Assembly (NCBI GenBank): GCA_014281115.1 | Contig: JACONQ010000012.1 | Location: forward strand, 1,240,001 to 1,304,000 | Direction of reading: 5' to 3' | Source: Laburnicola sp. R22_1 | Lineage: Eukaryota; Ascomycota; Dothideomycetes; Pleosporales; Didymosphaeriaceae | DNA length: 64,000 bases | Part shown: in pieces, positions 1-11,538 of the stretch | How the letters are laid out: each line of letters begins with the position of its first letter | Numbering within the stretch: the stretch's first letter is position 1 | Program-made: the position numbers and the translations under genes | The notes under the pieces: model-generated | Seen by the model: the letters and a program-made list of their open reading frames with translations, nothing else | The model's database searches: none | What the model was told of the DNA's origin: nothing

Positions 1-996
1 TAGCCCTACTAAATCTTATACGTATACACTATTACCTATAGCTACTATAATACTAACTAGTCTATAGGCTCTACCTTACGCCGCCTATAATGCTAATACT
101 AACTATAATAATAACTACTAACGCTGCCCTACAAAGAATACCTACATTAGGAAAAGTTTTAAGCGAGTATAAGTACCTAGAGCACCTAAGCAGCTCTAAG
201 CACGCCTACGCACTAGCACGCCTACGTACTAAATACACTTAAAGCGCACTAGTAATACTACTTTTTTCTTAGTATACGTATACGTAAGGTTGTGTAAGAA
301 TACGCACCTATACTGCTAGTGCACCTAGGGCAGCTAGGGTAGCTAGAATACCCTAGGTGCCTATACTACTTATAAAATACTAATTAATTAGTAAATAAAG
401 CTCTTTAATTAGTTAAAATTTAAAAAAGCTTAGTAATCTACTTAATAAGCTGCTTAGTAAGCTTTAAAAAAATTAGATTTTTTTAAAGTATAAAGTTAAA
501 GTCTTTTACTAGATAGTAATTACTAGTTAATATAATAGTATTAATTACTAGCGTGTTATATAGAACTACTACCTAATTCTAAATTCTAGATTTTATAAAT
601 TTAAAAAAGGGGCGTATTATAGTAAATATAAGCGTAAAATTATCTAAGTATAGTAGAAGTCGAGATAGTAAATCTACGCTATAGTAGAGGACTATAAGTA
701 AGAATTTTAGTCTAGAAATAAGTAAAAACTTAGACTCCTTAGTAAGTTTAAATCTCGCCCTCTTCCCCCTCTAGTTTTTACACACTAAAAAACTAATCTT
801 TGTAAATAAGAAGAAAAGTAGCCTAAATAAACTAGTATCTCTAATAATTAAGAAATTTCTAACTATTTAAGCTAGTCTTAACTAAGTTACTAGATTAAAC
901 TTATAGGACGGGAAAGCTATTAGTAAGTACCTCTAATAATTAAGAAATTTTTAACTAGTTACTAGTCTTAATAACTTATTAAGATTTAAACTTATA
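1..996. other. AT-rich RIP-degraded DNA, no gene
   Basis: No credible reading frame is seen. The stretch is dominated by TA-containing steps (cta, tag, taa), as expected of repeats decayed by CpA-to-TpA change. An 11-bp direct repeat GCACGCCTACG at 200-210 and 216-226, spaced by 5 bp, resembles the doubled units inside the pogo-type ends elsewhere in the window and may be a worn transposon end. The block ends at the TA target dinucleotide 995-996 of the next element. Confidence 0.7.
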
Positions 997-2869
997 ACGT
1001 ACTCCACAACCGAGCGACTCACCCAACCGAGCGACTCACTTTTGCCAAGACCCCACCAAAACATGTACTATTCACGACAGTACAGAGTTAATACGAACTA
1101 TTATCAATAGTCTAAATAGGCCAATCTATTCAGAATCTACTTCTGCAGGTTATTTACACGTTGTTCTATTGTGCCCAGGCTCGCCGCAGCGTCCACAGCG
1201 CCGTTAAGTTGGCTCGCCTCCATCAACGCGCGCCCTCTTCTTTGCCTTCTTGCCATCACTGCGCGCCGCAAAGTCCTTTAGAGTAGCCAGCCGCTAGCCC
1301 TCTTTAGCTGTAAGAGCTCCTTTTTGCTGCAATCGCTTTCTTTTATGCAATTTACGTCGCGTGGCGGCCTTATTAGCAGCTTAAAGTTTGGTGTTGCGTT
1401 TGGTCATCAACACCAAAGAATGCCCCATTAGCTCAGCGCCTTTAACGAGCTTTTCCACCGCCTTAACTATATAAGTTAGGGAACTATCCATATGCCTTTA
1501 AATCCTCTGCTTAACCAGCATTAATTGTAACCCAAGTTCTGTACTATTTCGCGGAGTTTGCGACTCCCATATACTATCGCGAATAGTACATTCTAGAGGC
1601 GTACGCAGGCGGACGTCAAGCTGCGATAGTACAGCCTCTAGGTCGTGGGGCACTAGGCCAGCACCTTGAAAGCCTCCTTTGATATTACTTTCAGTAATTG
1701 AAGCCTTAAAAGCAGCAATAAAGCAAGGTAGGAACTCGATTTTGGTGATGTGCGTGATGTGGTTGCGCATCAGATTCTTGGCTTGGCGCCCATACGCCTT
1801 CTTTAACGGCGCAAAACAACCCACGTTAAGTGGCTGCAAGAGGTGCGACAAATATAGAGGCATATAGAGAGTAATAATATTACTCTTTTTGCAGTAATCC
1901 TAGAATTTAAGCGAGTTGTGACTTTCGTGGCCATCAATAATGAGCAAACGTGCTCCACCAATAGTACGCCTCTTTGTATGCTCATTAAAGTGCTTTAGCC
2001 ATTGCAGACTAAGCTCATTTGTCGTCCAGCCGTTCTTAGAGACTGCAATAACCCAATTATGAGGTAGATCCTTCTCCTTATACTAGGCGGAGAGGTGGTG
2101 CTTGCCCCCAAAGATAATAAAGGGTAGGATCCACCACCCTATTGCGTTAATGCCTTGGATAACTGTTGTCCACTCCCTATGGCCCTACTGCACCTGCTTT
2201 AGCCGTCCTCAACGCTCAGAGCCTGTGACTACCGCTCTAGTCGATATTATGCCTATTATAAAGCCAGACTCGTCGAAATTATAGGTGTCCTTATCTAGGA
2301 TACCATACTTAGCCTTCATGTTCTCCACAAGCCGGAACCAGCCTCGTATCACCTTAGGATCCTCCTAGAGGGCTCTCTTATAGTCGTACTTTCGATTAAA
2401 CTTGACTTTAAGCTCTAGCTGGCGCTTAACAAAGTTTGGAGCCCAGTTATGGCCCATAGGGTCGCAATACCGCTCAGCTAGCAAAGAATTGGCCATATCC
2501 TCCACAGCAGCAAGCCATAGCGGGAATCCTTGTGAGTCTAGGTCAAGTACATGCTATATAATCGCCTTCTCCTCTCTTACAGTAAGCTTCATTGTGTTGG
2601 GTGGGCAGTCGCGTTGGAAGGCGATTCCAGCGCGTCGTCAGCTAAGGGTCTTTTGAGGGATGTTATAGATGGCGGCAGCGCGTCTTTGCGAAAGTGACGC
2701 GTCTCGTTCGATAGCCTGGATCGCAAGCTGTATACGAGCTTCGTTTGACGCTAGTAGTTCGTTGTGTTGTTGAGGCATCGCGTTGTACTATTGATGGTAG
2801 CACGTTTTGGTGGGGTCTTGGCAAAAGTGAGTCGCTCGGTTGGGTGAGTCGCTCGGTTGTGGAGTACGT
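997..2869 (-). mobile_element. pogo/Fot-like transposon, family 1 copy 1
   Basis: This DNA transposon of 1873 bp has terminal inverted repeats beginning ACGTACTCCAC and a TA dinucleotide on each side (995-996 and 2870-2871). Each end carries the unit AACCGAGCGACTCA twice, separated by three bases, followed by a GCCAAGACCCCACCAAAA block shared by all family-1 copies. The right TA is also the left TA of copy 2, so the two elements abut. The transposase reads on the minus strand. Confidence 0.93.
1126..2778 (-). pseudogene. Dead pogo-like transposase (family 1, copy 1)
   Basis: This is the decayed DDE/DDD-type transposase of copy 1. It runs from an ATG at 2778 to the shared C-terminal stop at 1126-1128. 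Recognisable pieces match copies 2 and 3: the second catalytic region still reads IIDGHESHN with its Asp kept, while the third reads LQPLNVGCF with Asn in place of the expected Asp. Many in-frame TAG/TAA codons lie where the sister copies have Trp or Gln. No function is expected. Confidence 0.88.
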
Positions 2870-4314
2870 TAACGTACTTTGCACTCGAGTTGATCATTCC
2901 ATTGAGTCGATTACTTTGCCAAGACCCCACCAAAACGTACTATCAGCAATAGTACAACGCGATGCCTCAACCACACAACAAACCACTGGCGTTAAAAGAA
3001 GCGCGTATACAGCTTGCGATCTAGGCTATTAAATAAGACGCGACACTCTCTTAGCAACGCGCTGCAGCCCTCTATAATGTCTCTTAAAGTACACTTAGCA
3101 ACCAACGCGCTGGAAAGACGTTTAGACGCGACTGCGCACCCAACAAAATAAGACTTACTATAAGAGAGGAGCAGGTGATTGTGCAGCATATACTTAACCT
3201 AGACGCGCGAGGATTTCCGCCCCGGCTTAATGCCATAAAAGATATGGCCGATTCTTTACTGGCTGCACGCCACTACAAGCCAGTTGGCTAGAGGTGGCCT
3301 TATAACTTTGTTAAGCGCTAGCTAAAGCTTTAAGTTAAGTTCAATTAAAAGTACGACTACAAGAGAGCCCTCTAGGAGGATCCTAAGGTAATACGAGGCT
3401 AGTTCCGGCTTGTAGAGAACATAAAGGCCAAGTATAGTATCCTAAATAAGGACACCTACAATTTTGACAAGTCTGGCTTTATAATAGGCATAATATCAAC
3501 TAGAGTGGTAGTCACAGGCTCTAAGCGTCAAGGACGGCTAAAGCAGGTGCAGCAGGGCCATAGGGAGTGGACAACAGTTATCCAAGGCATTAACGCAATA
3601 GGGTGGTGGATCCCACCCTTTATTATCTTTAGGGGCAAGCACCACCTCTCCGCCTGGTATAAGAAGAAGGATCTACCTTATAATTAGGTTATTGCAGTCT
3701 CTAAGAACGGCTAGACAACAAATAAGCTTAGTCTGCAATGGCTAAAGCACTTTAATAAGCATACAAAGAGGCGTACTACTAGTAGAGCACGTTTGCTTAT
3801 TATTAATAGCCATAAAAGTCACAACTCGCTCGAATTCCAGGATTACTACAAAAAGAGTAATATTATTACTCTCTGTATGCCTCCACATTCGTCGCACCTC
3901 TTGCAGCCACTTAACATGGGTTGTTTTGCGCCGTTAAAGAAGGCGTATGGGCGCCAAGCCAAGAATCTGATGCGCAACCACATCACGCACATCACCAAAA
4001 TTGAGTTCCTACCTTGCTTTATTGCTGCTTTTAAGGCTTCAATTACTAAAAGTAATATCAAAGGAGGCTTTCAAGGTGCTAGCCTAGTGCCCCACAACCC
4101 AGAAGTTGTGATATCGCAGCTTAACGTCCGCCTGCGTACGCCTCCACTTTGTACTATTCGCGATAGTACATGGGAGTCGCAAACTCCGCGAAATAGTACA
4201 GAACTTAGGTCGCAATCGACGCTGGTTAAGCAGAGGATTCAAAGGCATGTAGATAGTTCCCTAACTTATATAGTTGAGGCGGTGGAAAAGCTCGTCAAAG
4301 GCGCCAAGCTAATA

Positions 4315-6453
4315 ACATGTTGGTTCAGCACTTGGCGCGGTTCGGCAAATGGCGCACCCCCGCATTTTCCACCCAATCCTTCACCCACCCATAACTCAGC
4401 CAATATGGATCCAATTGACAAGGCAATTGAAGAAATCGAATCGCGCGAACCAGGAGAAGAATTCTCGTATCGAAAAATAGCGAAAAAATATGGTGTACCA
4501 GACACTACGTTGAGGAGGATACACTAGGGCAAAAACGTGCTAATAAAAGAGCAATAACTCCAACAGCGAAAACTTACCCCTTAACAAGAACTGGAGCTTA
4601 TAAGCTATATAGAAAAGCTTATAGGCTGTTGTCTACCACCTACAAGGGAGATGCTGCAGAATTTTGCTTCATTAATTGCAAAAACCAACGGCGAACAACT
4701 AGTAGGAAAAAGCTAGGTTACCTGATTTATTAACTGTTACAACGTCAAAATCACCCCCCATTAGGTTACTAGAATGGATCGCGCGCGCCACCAAGCTAAT
4801 TTAGGGGCTAAATACGAGCAATTCTTTCAACTTCTGCTAGAGAAAATAGAGGAGTACAATATAGAGCCTCGTCACATATACAATATGGATAAGAAGGGCT
4901 TCCTTATAGGAGTGATTAGAAGAAGCAAAAGGATCTTTAGCAAAGCTATGTGGGACCGCGGGGAAGTGAAATCAGCCCTCTAAGATGGCAACAGAGAGTG
5001 GATGACCATCCTAGCTTGCGTCTGCGCTGATGGAACTGCGTTGCCACTAGGGCTACTATTTGCAGCTGCTAATAACGCTCTCCAATCGGCCTAGGTAGAG
5101 GATATTGAGGCTAGGAAGCATGAGGTATTCGTTACTATATCTCCTAATGGATGGACTAACAACAATATAGGCCTTGCGTGGCTCGAGCAGGTCTTTAATT
5201 GGTACACAAAAGCGAAAGCTCGTTGATCCTACTAACTACTAATTGTGGATGGCTATGGGTCCCACGTAACGAGAGAGTTTATCAACTACTGTGACCACAA
5301 TTAGATTCTCCTTATGATATTCCCCCCTCACAGTACCCACACGCTGCAGCCCCTTAATGTAGTACTCTTTAAGCCTCTCTCATCAGCCTACTCAAAAGCC
5401 CTCACTACCTATCTCCACAAGGCCTAGGGGCTACTCTCAGTAAAGAAAGGAGACTTCTTCCCTCTCTTCTAGGAAGCCTGGACCATCTCCTTCAAGAAGA
5501 AAACAATTCTAAAGTCCTTTAAGGCCACTAGTATATGGCCCCATAACGCTAAGGTTATCCTTCAGAAATACAGGCCATCAACTCCAGTGGAGCAGGATTC
5601 GAGAGAGAGCAGTACCTCTGTACTCAGCGGCAAGGATTGGCTCAAAATCGAGACCCTCGTGCGTAATACTGTGAGGGAGGAGGGCAGTAGGGAGGTGCAG
5701 AAGCTAAAGCGTTCTCTCCACCACATCTCTGTTCAAAATAACATCCTCCACGCTGAGGTACAAGGCCTAACAAAGGCCCTACAAGTTAAGAAGAAGCAGC
5801 AGAAGAAGAGCAAGCCTCTAGACCTGCAACAACGCAGGGAGTACCACAGTGGTGCAGTTTTCTAGTCCCCGAGGAAGCTAAGGGAGGCTAGAGTACGCGA
5901 GAGCGTTATAGATAAGAAGAAAGAGAAAGTAGAACTTGAAAAAGCGCGTAAGAAGGCAGAAATAACCTCAGCTAAGCTACGTAACCTACAGGAGAAGAAA
6001 GAGAGAGAAAGGTTAAGGGTTAAGAAAAGGAAGGAAAAGGAGAGGGTTGCGGCGGAGAAACAAGCTAAGCAACAACAGAGGATTTAGGAGAAAGAAAACT
6101 CCGAAAAGGCTATACAAACTTCCCAAAAGGGAAAGAGGAAGGCCTTAAAGCCTGCCGCAGCGCCAAAACAGAAAAAAAAGCAACGTGTGGTGGTTGCTGA
6201 GGGTAGGGGGGATAGGGGTGATGAAATGGGGCATGATCCAGCACCCACAACAACAACGCGCCGTGGCCGCACCATCAAACTTCCAGCGAAATTCCAGTAG
6301 TACATCTTTTTCGCAGCAATTTATATAGTAATTGAATGAATTATTAGAATATTCTAGCTATTGTGGATGGCTCAGTAACGAGGTGTTGTAAACTGCGTGA
6401 TTTGGTTGGGGTGCGCCATTTGCCGAACCGCGCCAAGTGCTGAACCAACATGT
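4315..6453 (+). mobile_element. pogo/Fot-like transposon A, family 2, nested
   Basis: This 2139-bp element has nearly perfect inverted ends of about 40 bp beginning ACATGTTGGTTCAGCAC. TA lies on both sides (4313-4314 and 6454-6455). Each end contains two related 17-bp units, GGTTCAGCACTTGGCGC and GGTTCGGCAAATGGCGC. It inserted exactly at the TA that forms the left border of element B, so A and B lie side by side inside family-1 copy 2. A is therefore younger than B at this site. Confidence 0.95.
4405..6300 (+). pseudogene. Dead pogo-like transposase (element A)
   Basis: The frame is preserved from ATG 4405 to the stop at 6298-6300, a span of 632 codons. It is cut by more than ten internal TAG/TAA/TGA codons and has no frameshift. 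The N-terminus (MDPIDKAIEEIES...) is a psq/CENP-B-like helix-turn-helix region. YNMDKKGF holds the first Asp, LIVDGYGSH the second, and LQPLNVVLF has Asn at the third. The C-terminus is a long Lys/Glu-rich coil ending in a basic RRGRTIKLP tail. Pure nonsense decay with the frame kept points to RIP. Confidence 0.9.
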
Positions 6454-6455
6454 TA

Positions 6456-8585
6456 CCATGACTAATCACCAAATGCACGACCCCACCAAATGCACGGTTT
6501 TGAAAAAATCCACGTAGTTTATCAACGCTCATAACTCCACCAATATTGACGCTATGGAGGCCGCGCTGGCAGCAATCGAAAGCTTGCCAGCAGGCGAAAA
6601 GCCTAATTACACCAAAATTGCCAAATTATTTGGCGTTGAGCGATCAACTTTATCGCGGCGCGCGCGCGGGATCAATAAAAGCCACATAGAGAGGGCAAAT
6701 GAGCAGAAATTTCTCAACACCACACAAGAAAAAGAGCTTGTAAACTACATATATAAGCTCAACAAGAGAGGCCTACCTCCTACAAAGCAAATAATCCGAA
6801 ATTTCGCAATAGAAATAGCCAGAAAAGAGCCAGGCAAAAACTGGGTTGAGCGCTTTATTGCCCGCAACAATATTGAGCTCATATCGCGATGGACTACTGG
6901 TATCGACGCCTGTCGCCACCGCGCTAATTCTGCTACTAAATACGCCTTATACTTCAAGCTTTTAGGCGACAAAATAACCCAGTACGATATCGACAGTCGC
7001 CATATGTACAATATGGATGAAAAAGGGTTCCTTATTAGAGTGCTCACCAAGATGAAAAGAGTGTTCTCGCGGCAGCTGTATGAGTAGGGCCCTCACAAGC
7101 AAATGCTCCAGGACGGCAATAGAGAGTGGGTAACAACAATTGCCTGTATTTGCGCCGACGGCACCTCGCTGACGCCAGCCTTGATTTATCAAGCTACTAC
7201 GGGCAATATACAAGACTTATGGCTTCAAGATTTTGATCCGCAACACCACAAGGCCTTTTTTGCGAGCTCATTAAGTGGGTGGACCAACAATGAGATTGGT
7301 TTGGCGTGGCTCAAACAAGTATTTGATCGCGAGACCAAGGAGAAAGCTCGTAGGGAGTACCGACTACTCATACTTGATGGGCATGGGTCTCATATTACCA
7401 TGCAATTTATCACGTACTGCGACAATAACAAAATACTCCTTACAACCTTCCCGCCACACGCTACCCACACTCTCCAGCCTCTTGATGTGGCGATGTTCAA
7501 GCCTCTGAGTACGGCGTATACAAGAGAGCTCTCAGAGTTTATGTACAACTGCCAGGGCCTCTCAGCAATCACCAAACGCGACTTTTATCGACTCTTCAAC
7601 GCCTCCTAGCAAAGGGCCTTTCAAGAAACAATAATACTCAAAGCTTTTAAGTGTACTGGGTTGTCACCTTATAACCCAAACACTATACTTAAGAAGTTTA
7701 TCGCAGAGCACGAGAGCCCTCCCTCAAGTCGGAGTAGCTCGTCAAACCTCTCTGATTCTGATTGGCGTAAAGTACGGCAAATACTGAAGGACATTGTTGC
7801 GGAGGACCACGCTGAGGAGCGTAAACAGCTGTCGCAAAGTTATCACAAGCTTGAGATTAAATACAGGATCCTTCAACACCAATACAATAGGCTTGAGCAA
7901 GCTTTTATCAACGAGAAGAGGCGCCGTCAACGTGGCAAGCCTCTCCTACTTAATAAATCTGATAATTGGCATGGCGGCGCCGTATTTTACTCACCTAGCA
8001 AAGTTCAGAGGGCCCGCGAGAGGCAGGACCAAATTGAGACTGATAAAAAGCTTCAACAACAACAACTCTCAGAGGCTCAACACCAAAGGCTTCTCAAAAG
8101 CAGGAGAAACAAGCTCTCAAAGAGGAGAGAGCTCGCGTACGTTTGGCGGCGCGAGAACTGAAGGCGCAAGCAAAAGAGGCCAAGGCTGCTGAGCGAGCTG
8201 AAAAGCTACTCCAAAAGCAGCTCGAAAAGCAACTCAAAGGTGATATACAATTGTCTAAAAAGGGTAATCGACAGAGCCTCAACCCTCGTACACCAAAAAA
8301 ACAAGCTCTTGAGAGACCTGAGGCTACTATTGTTGATCAAGAGCCCACTGGAGAGAGGGTGCCCTCACCCGCCAGAGCCACGCGCACCCGTACTGTACAG
8401 CTCCCATAGCGTTATCGCAAGTAATTTATCATTGCGCAATGGTTTTACATGCTCCTACGAGTGCTACTGCAAAAAATCTAGTGATTTTACTATATATTTG
8501 GCGTTGTATAGGTTTTGGAGTGTTGCCCTTGGTGGCGGCAAAAACGTGCATTTGGTGGGTCCGTGCATTTGGTGGTAAAATATGG
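6456..8585 (+). mobile_element. pogo/Fot-like transposon B, family 2, nested
   Basis: This 2130-bp element is inserted at a TA inside the transposase of family-1 copy 2 (TA at 6454-6455 and 8586-8587). The inverted ends begin CCATGACTAATCACC on the left and CCATATTTTACCACC on the right (reverse complement). Each end carries CACCAAATGCACG twice, four bases apart. It is among the least decayed elements of the window. Confidence 0.94.
6554..8409 (+). pseudogene. Nearly intact but dead pogo-like transposase (element B)
   Basis: Only two in-frame TAG codons (7085-7087 and 7607-7609) and one frameshift near 8090 interrupt this transposase. The N-terminal helix-turn-helix (residues about 1-45: MEAALAAIES..., SRRARGINKS) is followed by a CENP-B-like second DNA-binding region. 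The catalytic core keeps all three Asp residues: YNMDEKGF, LILDGHGSH and LQPLDVAMF. The basic coiled tail ends RTRTVQLP. Family knowledge: pogo/Fot transposases use a DDD/DDE triad in the order NxDExG, LLLDnxxxH, PLD. It is the best reference in this window for what family 2 encoded. Confidence 0.92.
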
Positions 8586-9017
8586 TAGGGCATTCTTTAG
8601 TGTTGATAACCAAACGCAACGCCAAACTTCAAGCTGCCAATAAGGCCGCCACGCGACGTAAATCGCATAAAAGAAAGCGAGTACAGCGTAAAGGAGTCCT
8701 CACAGCTGAAGAGGGCCAGCGGCTGGCCACTCTAAAGGAGTTTGGGGCGCGCAGTGATGGGCAAAAGGCGAAGAAGAGGGTGCGCGCTGATAGAGGCGAA
8801 TCTGCTCAACGGCGCTGTGGACGCTGCGGCAAGCCCGGGCATAACAAAACAACCTATAGGCAGCCTGTAGAAGTAGATTCTGAATAGATTAGCCTATTTG
8901 GACTATTAAAAATAGTTCGTGTTGACTCTGTACTATCGTGAATAGTACAGAACTTGGTGGGGTCTTGGCAAAGTGATCGACTCGATGGAATGATCGACTC
9001 GAGTGCAAAGTACGTTA

Positions 9018-10598
9018 GAATAAAAAAGTTAATTAAGGCATATTACTATCTTCTAATTTAGAAAAAACTTTATGGAAAATTTTAATTTACGCTTTAGATA
9101 GATAATAGGCCACTAGTGTTAGTTTTCCCTTAACCCCCTTTAAAGGGCTTTTTTTACTAGGGGAAAGTGCCTCTTATCTACTTATACAATTTGCCTATGG
9201 CTATATTTACTCTATAGAAAATTTAGAAGTAATAGAAACGTTAATAATAATAAATTTAAAAATAGAAAAATCTAGTTTTATAATTATTTAAAAGAATTAG
9301 ATTAGACAAAAATTAGTGGCTTAGCAAAAACACTATTTTAAAAAGTTTAAACTTTAATAACTTTTTAACTACTTTATTATTATCATAACTTTTTAAAAAT
9401 TTATATAATAGTTTATTAGTACTATACTTTTATATAATAATAATACGTAATATATATAGTAACTAGTAAAATAAAGAGTTTTTTATTAATTACTACCTAG
9501 TTACGTAATAAAAATAGTATTTTTAAATTAAATAATTAAAGACGAGTATTTTCTCTATAAATCTATTAAAAATTAAAATTATAGCTTTGCTAGTAAAAAA
9601 GTGATAAAACTTTAAAAAAACTACTTATTTAGACTATTTATATATATTTGCGTAAGTCTGCGTATATCTATATATCTCTAAGTATTTTTATACTAGTAAA
9701 TTGCTTATATAAAAATATATATATATACGCACGTCTATATATAGTTAAGTAGCCTTTCTAGAAAAAACTTTTCTAATATAATAAAGAGAAAGGTATTAAA
9801 GTAAAAATCTATATATAGAATAAAAGGTAAATTTAAAATATACTAGACTAGTAGTAAAAAAAGTAACTCTAAATAATTAATATAATTATTAACTTTAAAC
9901 TATACACTATGTAAAACTTAATAAAGTACTTAATAGATCTACATTAAAGACCTTATCGTTCTACTACTAGGTAGTTAATTTAATAATACACTAGCATAAC
10001 TAGAGGTTATAAACTATATTTATCCTTTTAGCTAGCACTACTAGGTATAGCTTAGCCTTAATTACCCTTAGTTAATTCTTAGGGCGGTTAAAGTAATATA
10101 CTATCTCCTTTAGCCTTTTATTGCGCTCCTATCCTCTCTTAAGGTACCCTGCTGCCTGCAAACATGTCAAGGGCTGCTGACATGTATGATAAATCATGAC
10201 TGGCAGACTCCACCTTCAAGCTAACAACTCAGGCTCGAATGCGCACATTCCTAAGAACAACATAAGAAACTTGCGCAACCTAGGCCCGTTCAGCGCAAAG
10301 GTGCTTTCAACCCCAGTGAATCGGAACCCAGACTACCGTAGAAACAGTCAGCATATTCTAAGTCTTACAACCTTCCCATTCCATCCCCCTCAAAAAAGAC
10401 CAAGTCATGCAGACGCATGCATGCTCCACGACCAAGACATCAGCCGGCGGAGTTCCACCAACAGGGTAACACCAATATAAAACCACCTCTTTCGCCCTTT
10501 CGACTTTCGCCTCATCCACGCTATACGCACTTTCAAACCATTCGACAGATTCGTTAGCCCCACCATAATCACTCTGCCCAAGCTTACCGCGAGACAAA
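9018..10598. other. AT-rich decayed DNA, then a GC-normal intergenic stretch
   Basis: From 9018 to about 10140 the sequence is extremely AT-rich, with no reading frame and no recognisable element. At about 10141 base composition switches abruptly to normal host DNA. Just inside is an inverted repeat ACATGTCA...TGACATGT at 10164-10187. The rest (to 10598) is the presumed promoter of the following gene; no gene is seen in it. Confidence 0.65.
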
Positions 10599-11538
10599 AT
10601 GCCCATCACCGAACTCGTTCTTGGCGCTTTGAAACCCGACGTCGCGCAACAAGGTCTCACGGCTATCCGTACTGGCGCACCGAAAGTGTTCAATACTGTA
10701 CCGGGATGTTTGTCTTTTCATGTCGGTCATGTGCTTAGGCATAACGGGAAAGATATCACTTCTGAACACAAGCCTATACTAGGGATTGGTAAGCTCTAAT
10801 CTCCTTGCTGTATAGCCACAGTTGTCAACAATCAAGCGATCTTCAGATTGATTGCCCAACTAAGCGCCAAAAGACCATAGAGAGGTCCGTGTTAGACCTG
10901 ATCCAGTAATCAATCTGCCTATCGCTTGATTGTTGACAACTCTGTGTATAGCGGATACGCACCATGGGCCCCTTTTTCCTTTGCAAAGAGATATGTTGGA
11001 TAGACAGGATAGTCGAGAGTAGTATTGCTAACGATCGGCGCAAGAGTGGACTGCCGCCTCAGACTTCCATGCCTTCTATCCCGCCTCGGAGGCTTTCCAA
11101 TCCTTCATTGGTGTAATTGGTCCGTATGCAGCTGCGCCAGCAGGACCTCGGCTCTTCCAGCCTTCACCGGGGTTTGACCGCTCACTCACTACGTTTTCGT
11201 GTGGCGCTGCGCAGATATTCATTGCCTCTGCTGCGGCGGAGAAGAATGATGATGTACCGGGGGCTTGGGATAAGCTCTTGGAGGCGCTGAAGAAGGATGG
11301 TGGAGTCGAGCAGTGGAGTGGATGGGGTATCGGCAAAGCTGAGGGCACGTTTATGGGGATTCTGGGGTGGAAGGGGGTTGGTGTGAGTTCAGCTCATGTA
11401 CTGGATGAGTGGTTGGGATGAATGCTGACTGTGCCGTAGGAGATCGACCAAAGATCGGGGGATGCAGGTGTCACTGAAGCAGTGCAGAAGCTGAAGGGCC
11501 TCTCTGGTTTAGACGAGTATGTGGTCTCTTTCACGTAG
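10599..11538 (+). CDS. Dimeric alpha/beta-barrel (ABM-like) protein
   Basis: Three exons fit: 10599-10788, 11045-11382 and 11440-11538, giving 208 residues. Introns start GTAAGC and GTGAGT and the phases match. The product starts MPITELVLGALKP and has an N-terminal stretch of about 60 residues ending HKPILGIE, then WTAASDFHAFYPASEAFQ, typical of small fungal proteins with ferredoxin-like dimeric barrels (ABM, EthD or stress-response barrels). No signal peptide or membrane segment is seen, so a cytosolic place is inferred. The substrate is unknown, and a monooxygenase role is only a possibility. Intron 1 is long because it contains a MITE (10817-10944). Confidence 0.7.
10809..10952. mobile_element. 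hAT-type MITE inside intron 1 (128 bp plus 8-bp target duplication)
   Basis: The direct repeat TGTATAGC occurs at 10809-10816 and 10945-10952. Between them lies a 128-bp hairpin whose arms (CACAGTTGTCAACAATC... and its near-perfect complement ending GACAACTCTG) pair over about 45 bp. Eight-base target duplications and ends of the CA(C/G)AGTTG type are hallmarks of the hAT superfamily. The element has no coding capacity, so it would have been moved in trans. Confidence 0.85.

Larger units (their letters stand above)
2962..8887 (+). pseudogene. Dead pogo-like transposase (family 1, copy 2), interrupted
   Basis: The transposase starts MPQPHNKP at 2962. The first catalytic region reads YNFDKSGF with Asp kept. 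The second reads IINSHKSHN and the third LQPLNMGCF, so two of the three expected Asp residues are Asn. Against copy 3, three Trp codons have become TAG (for example in NG-stop-TTNK versus NGWTINK), which is TpG-to-TpA change. The frame is broken at 4314 by the nested elements and resumes at 8588. The C-terminus carries a zinc knuckle whose last Cys is Tyr here (CGRCGKPGHNKTTY). It is non-functional. Confidence 0.9.
2872..9015 (+). mobile_element. pogo/Fot-like transposon, family 1 copy 2, split by two nested elements
   Basis: The outer element has ends ACGTACTTTGCAC... and TA at 2870-2871 and 9016-9017. Removing the two nested elements with one TA each (4315-6455 and 6456-8587) leaves about 1.87 kb, the size of copies 1 and 3. 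Its doubled end unit is TCGAGTCGATCA at the right end, with a decayed version at the left. The transposase reading stops mid-frame at 4314 and resumes at 8588 with the same sequence that copy 3 has uninterrupted. Confidence 0.93.
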
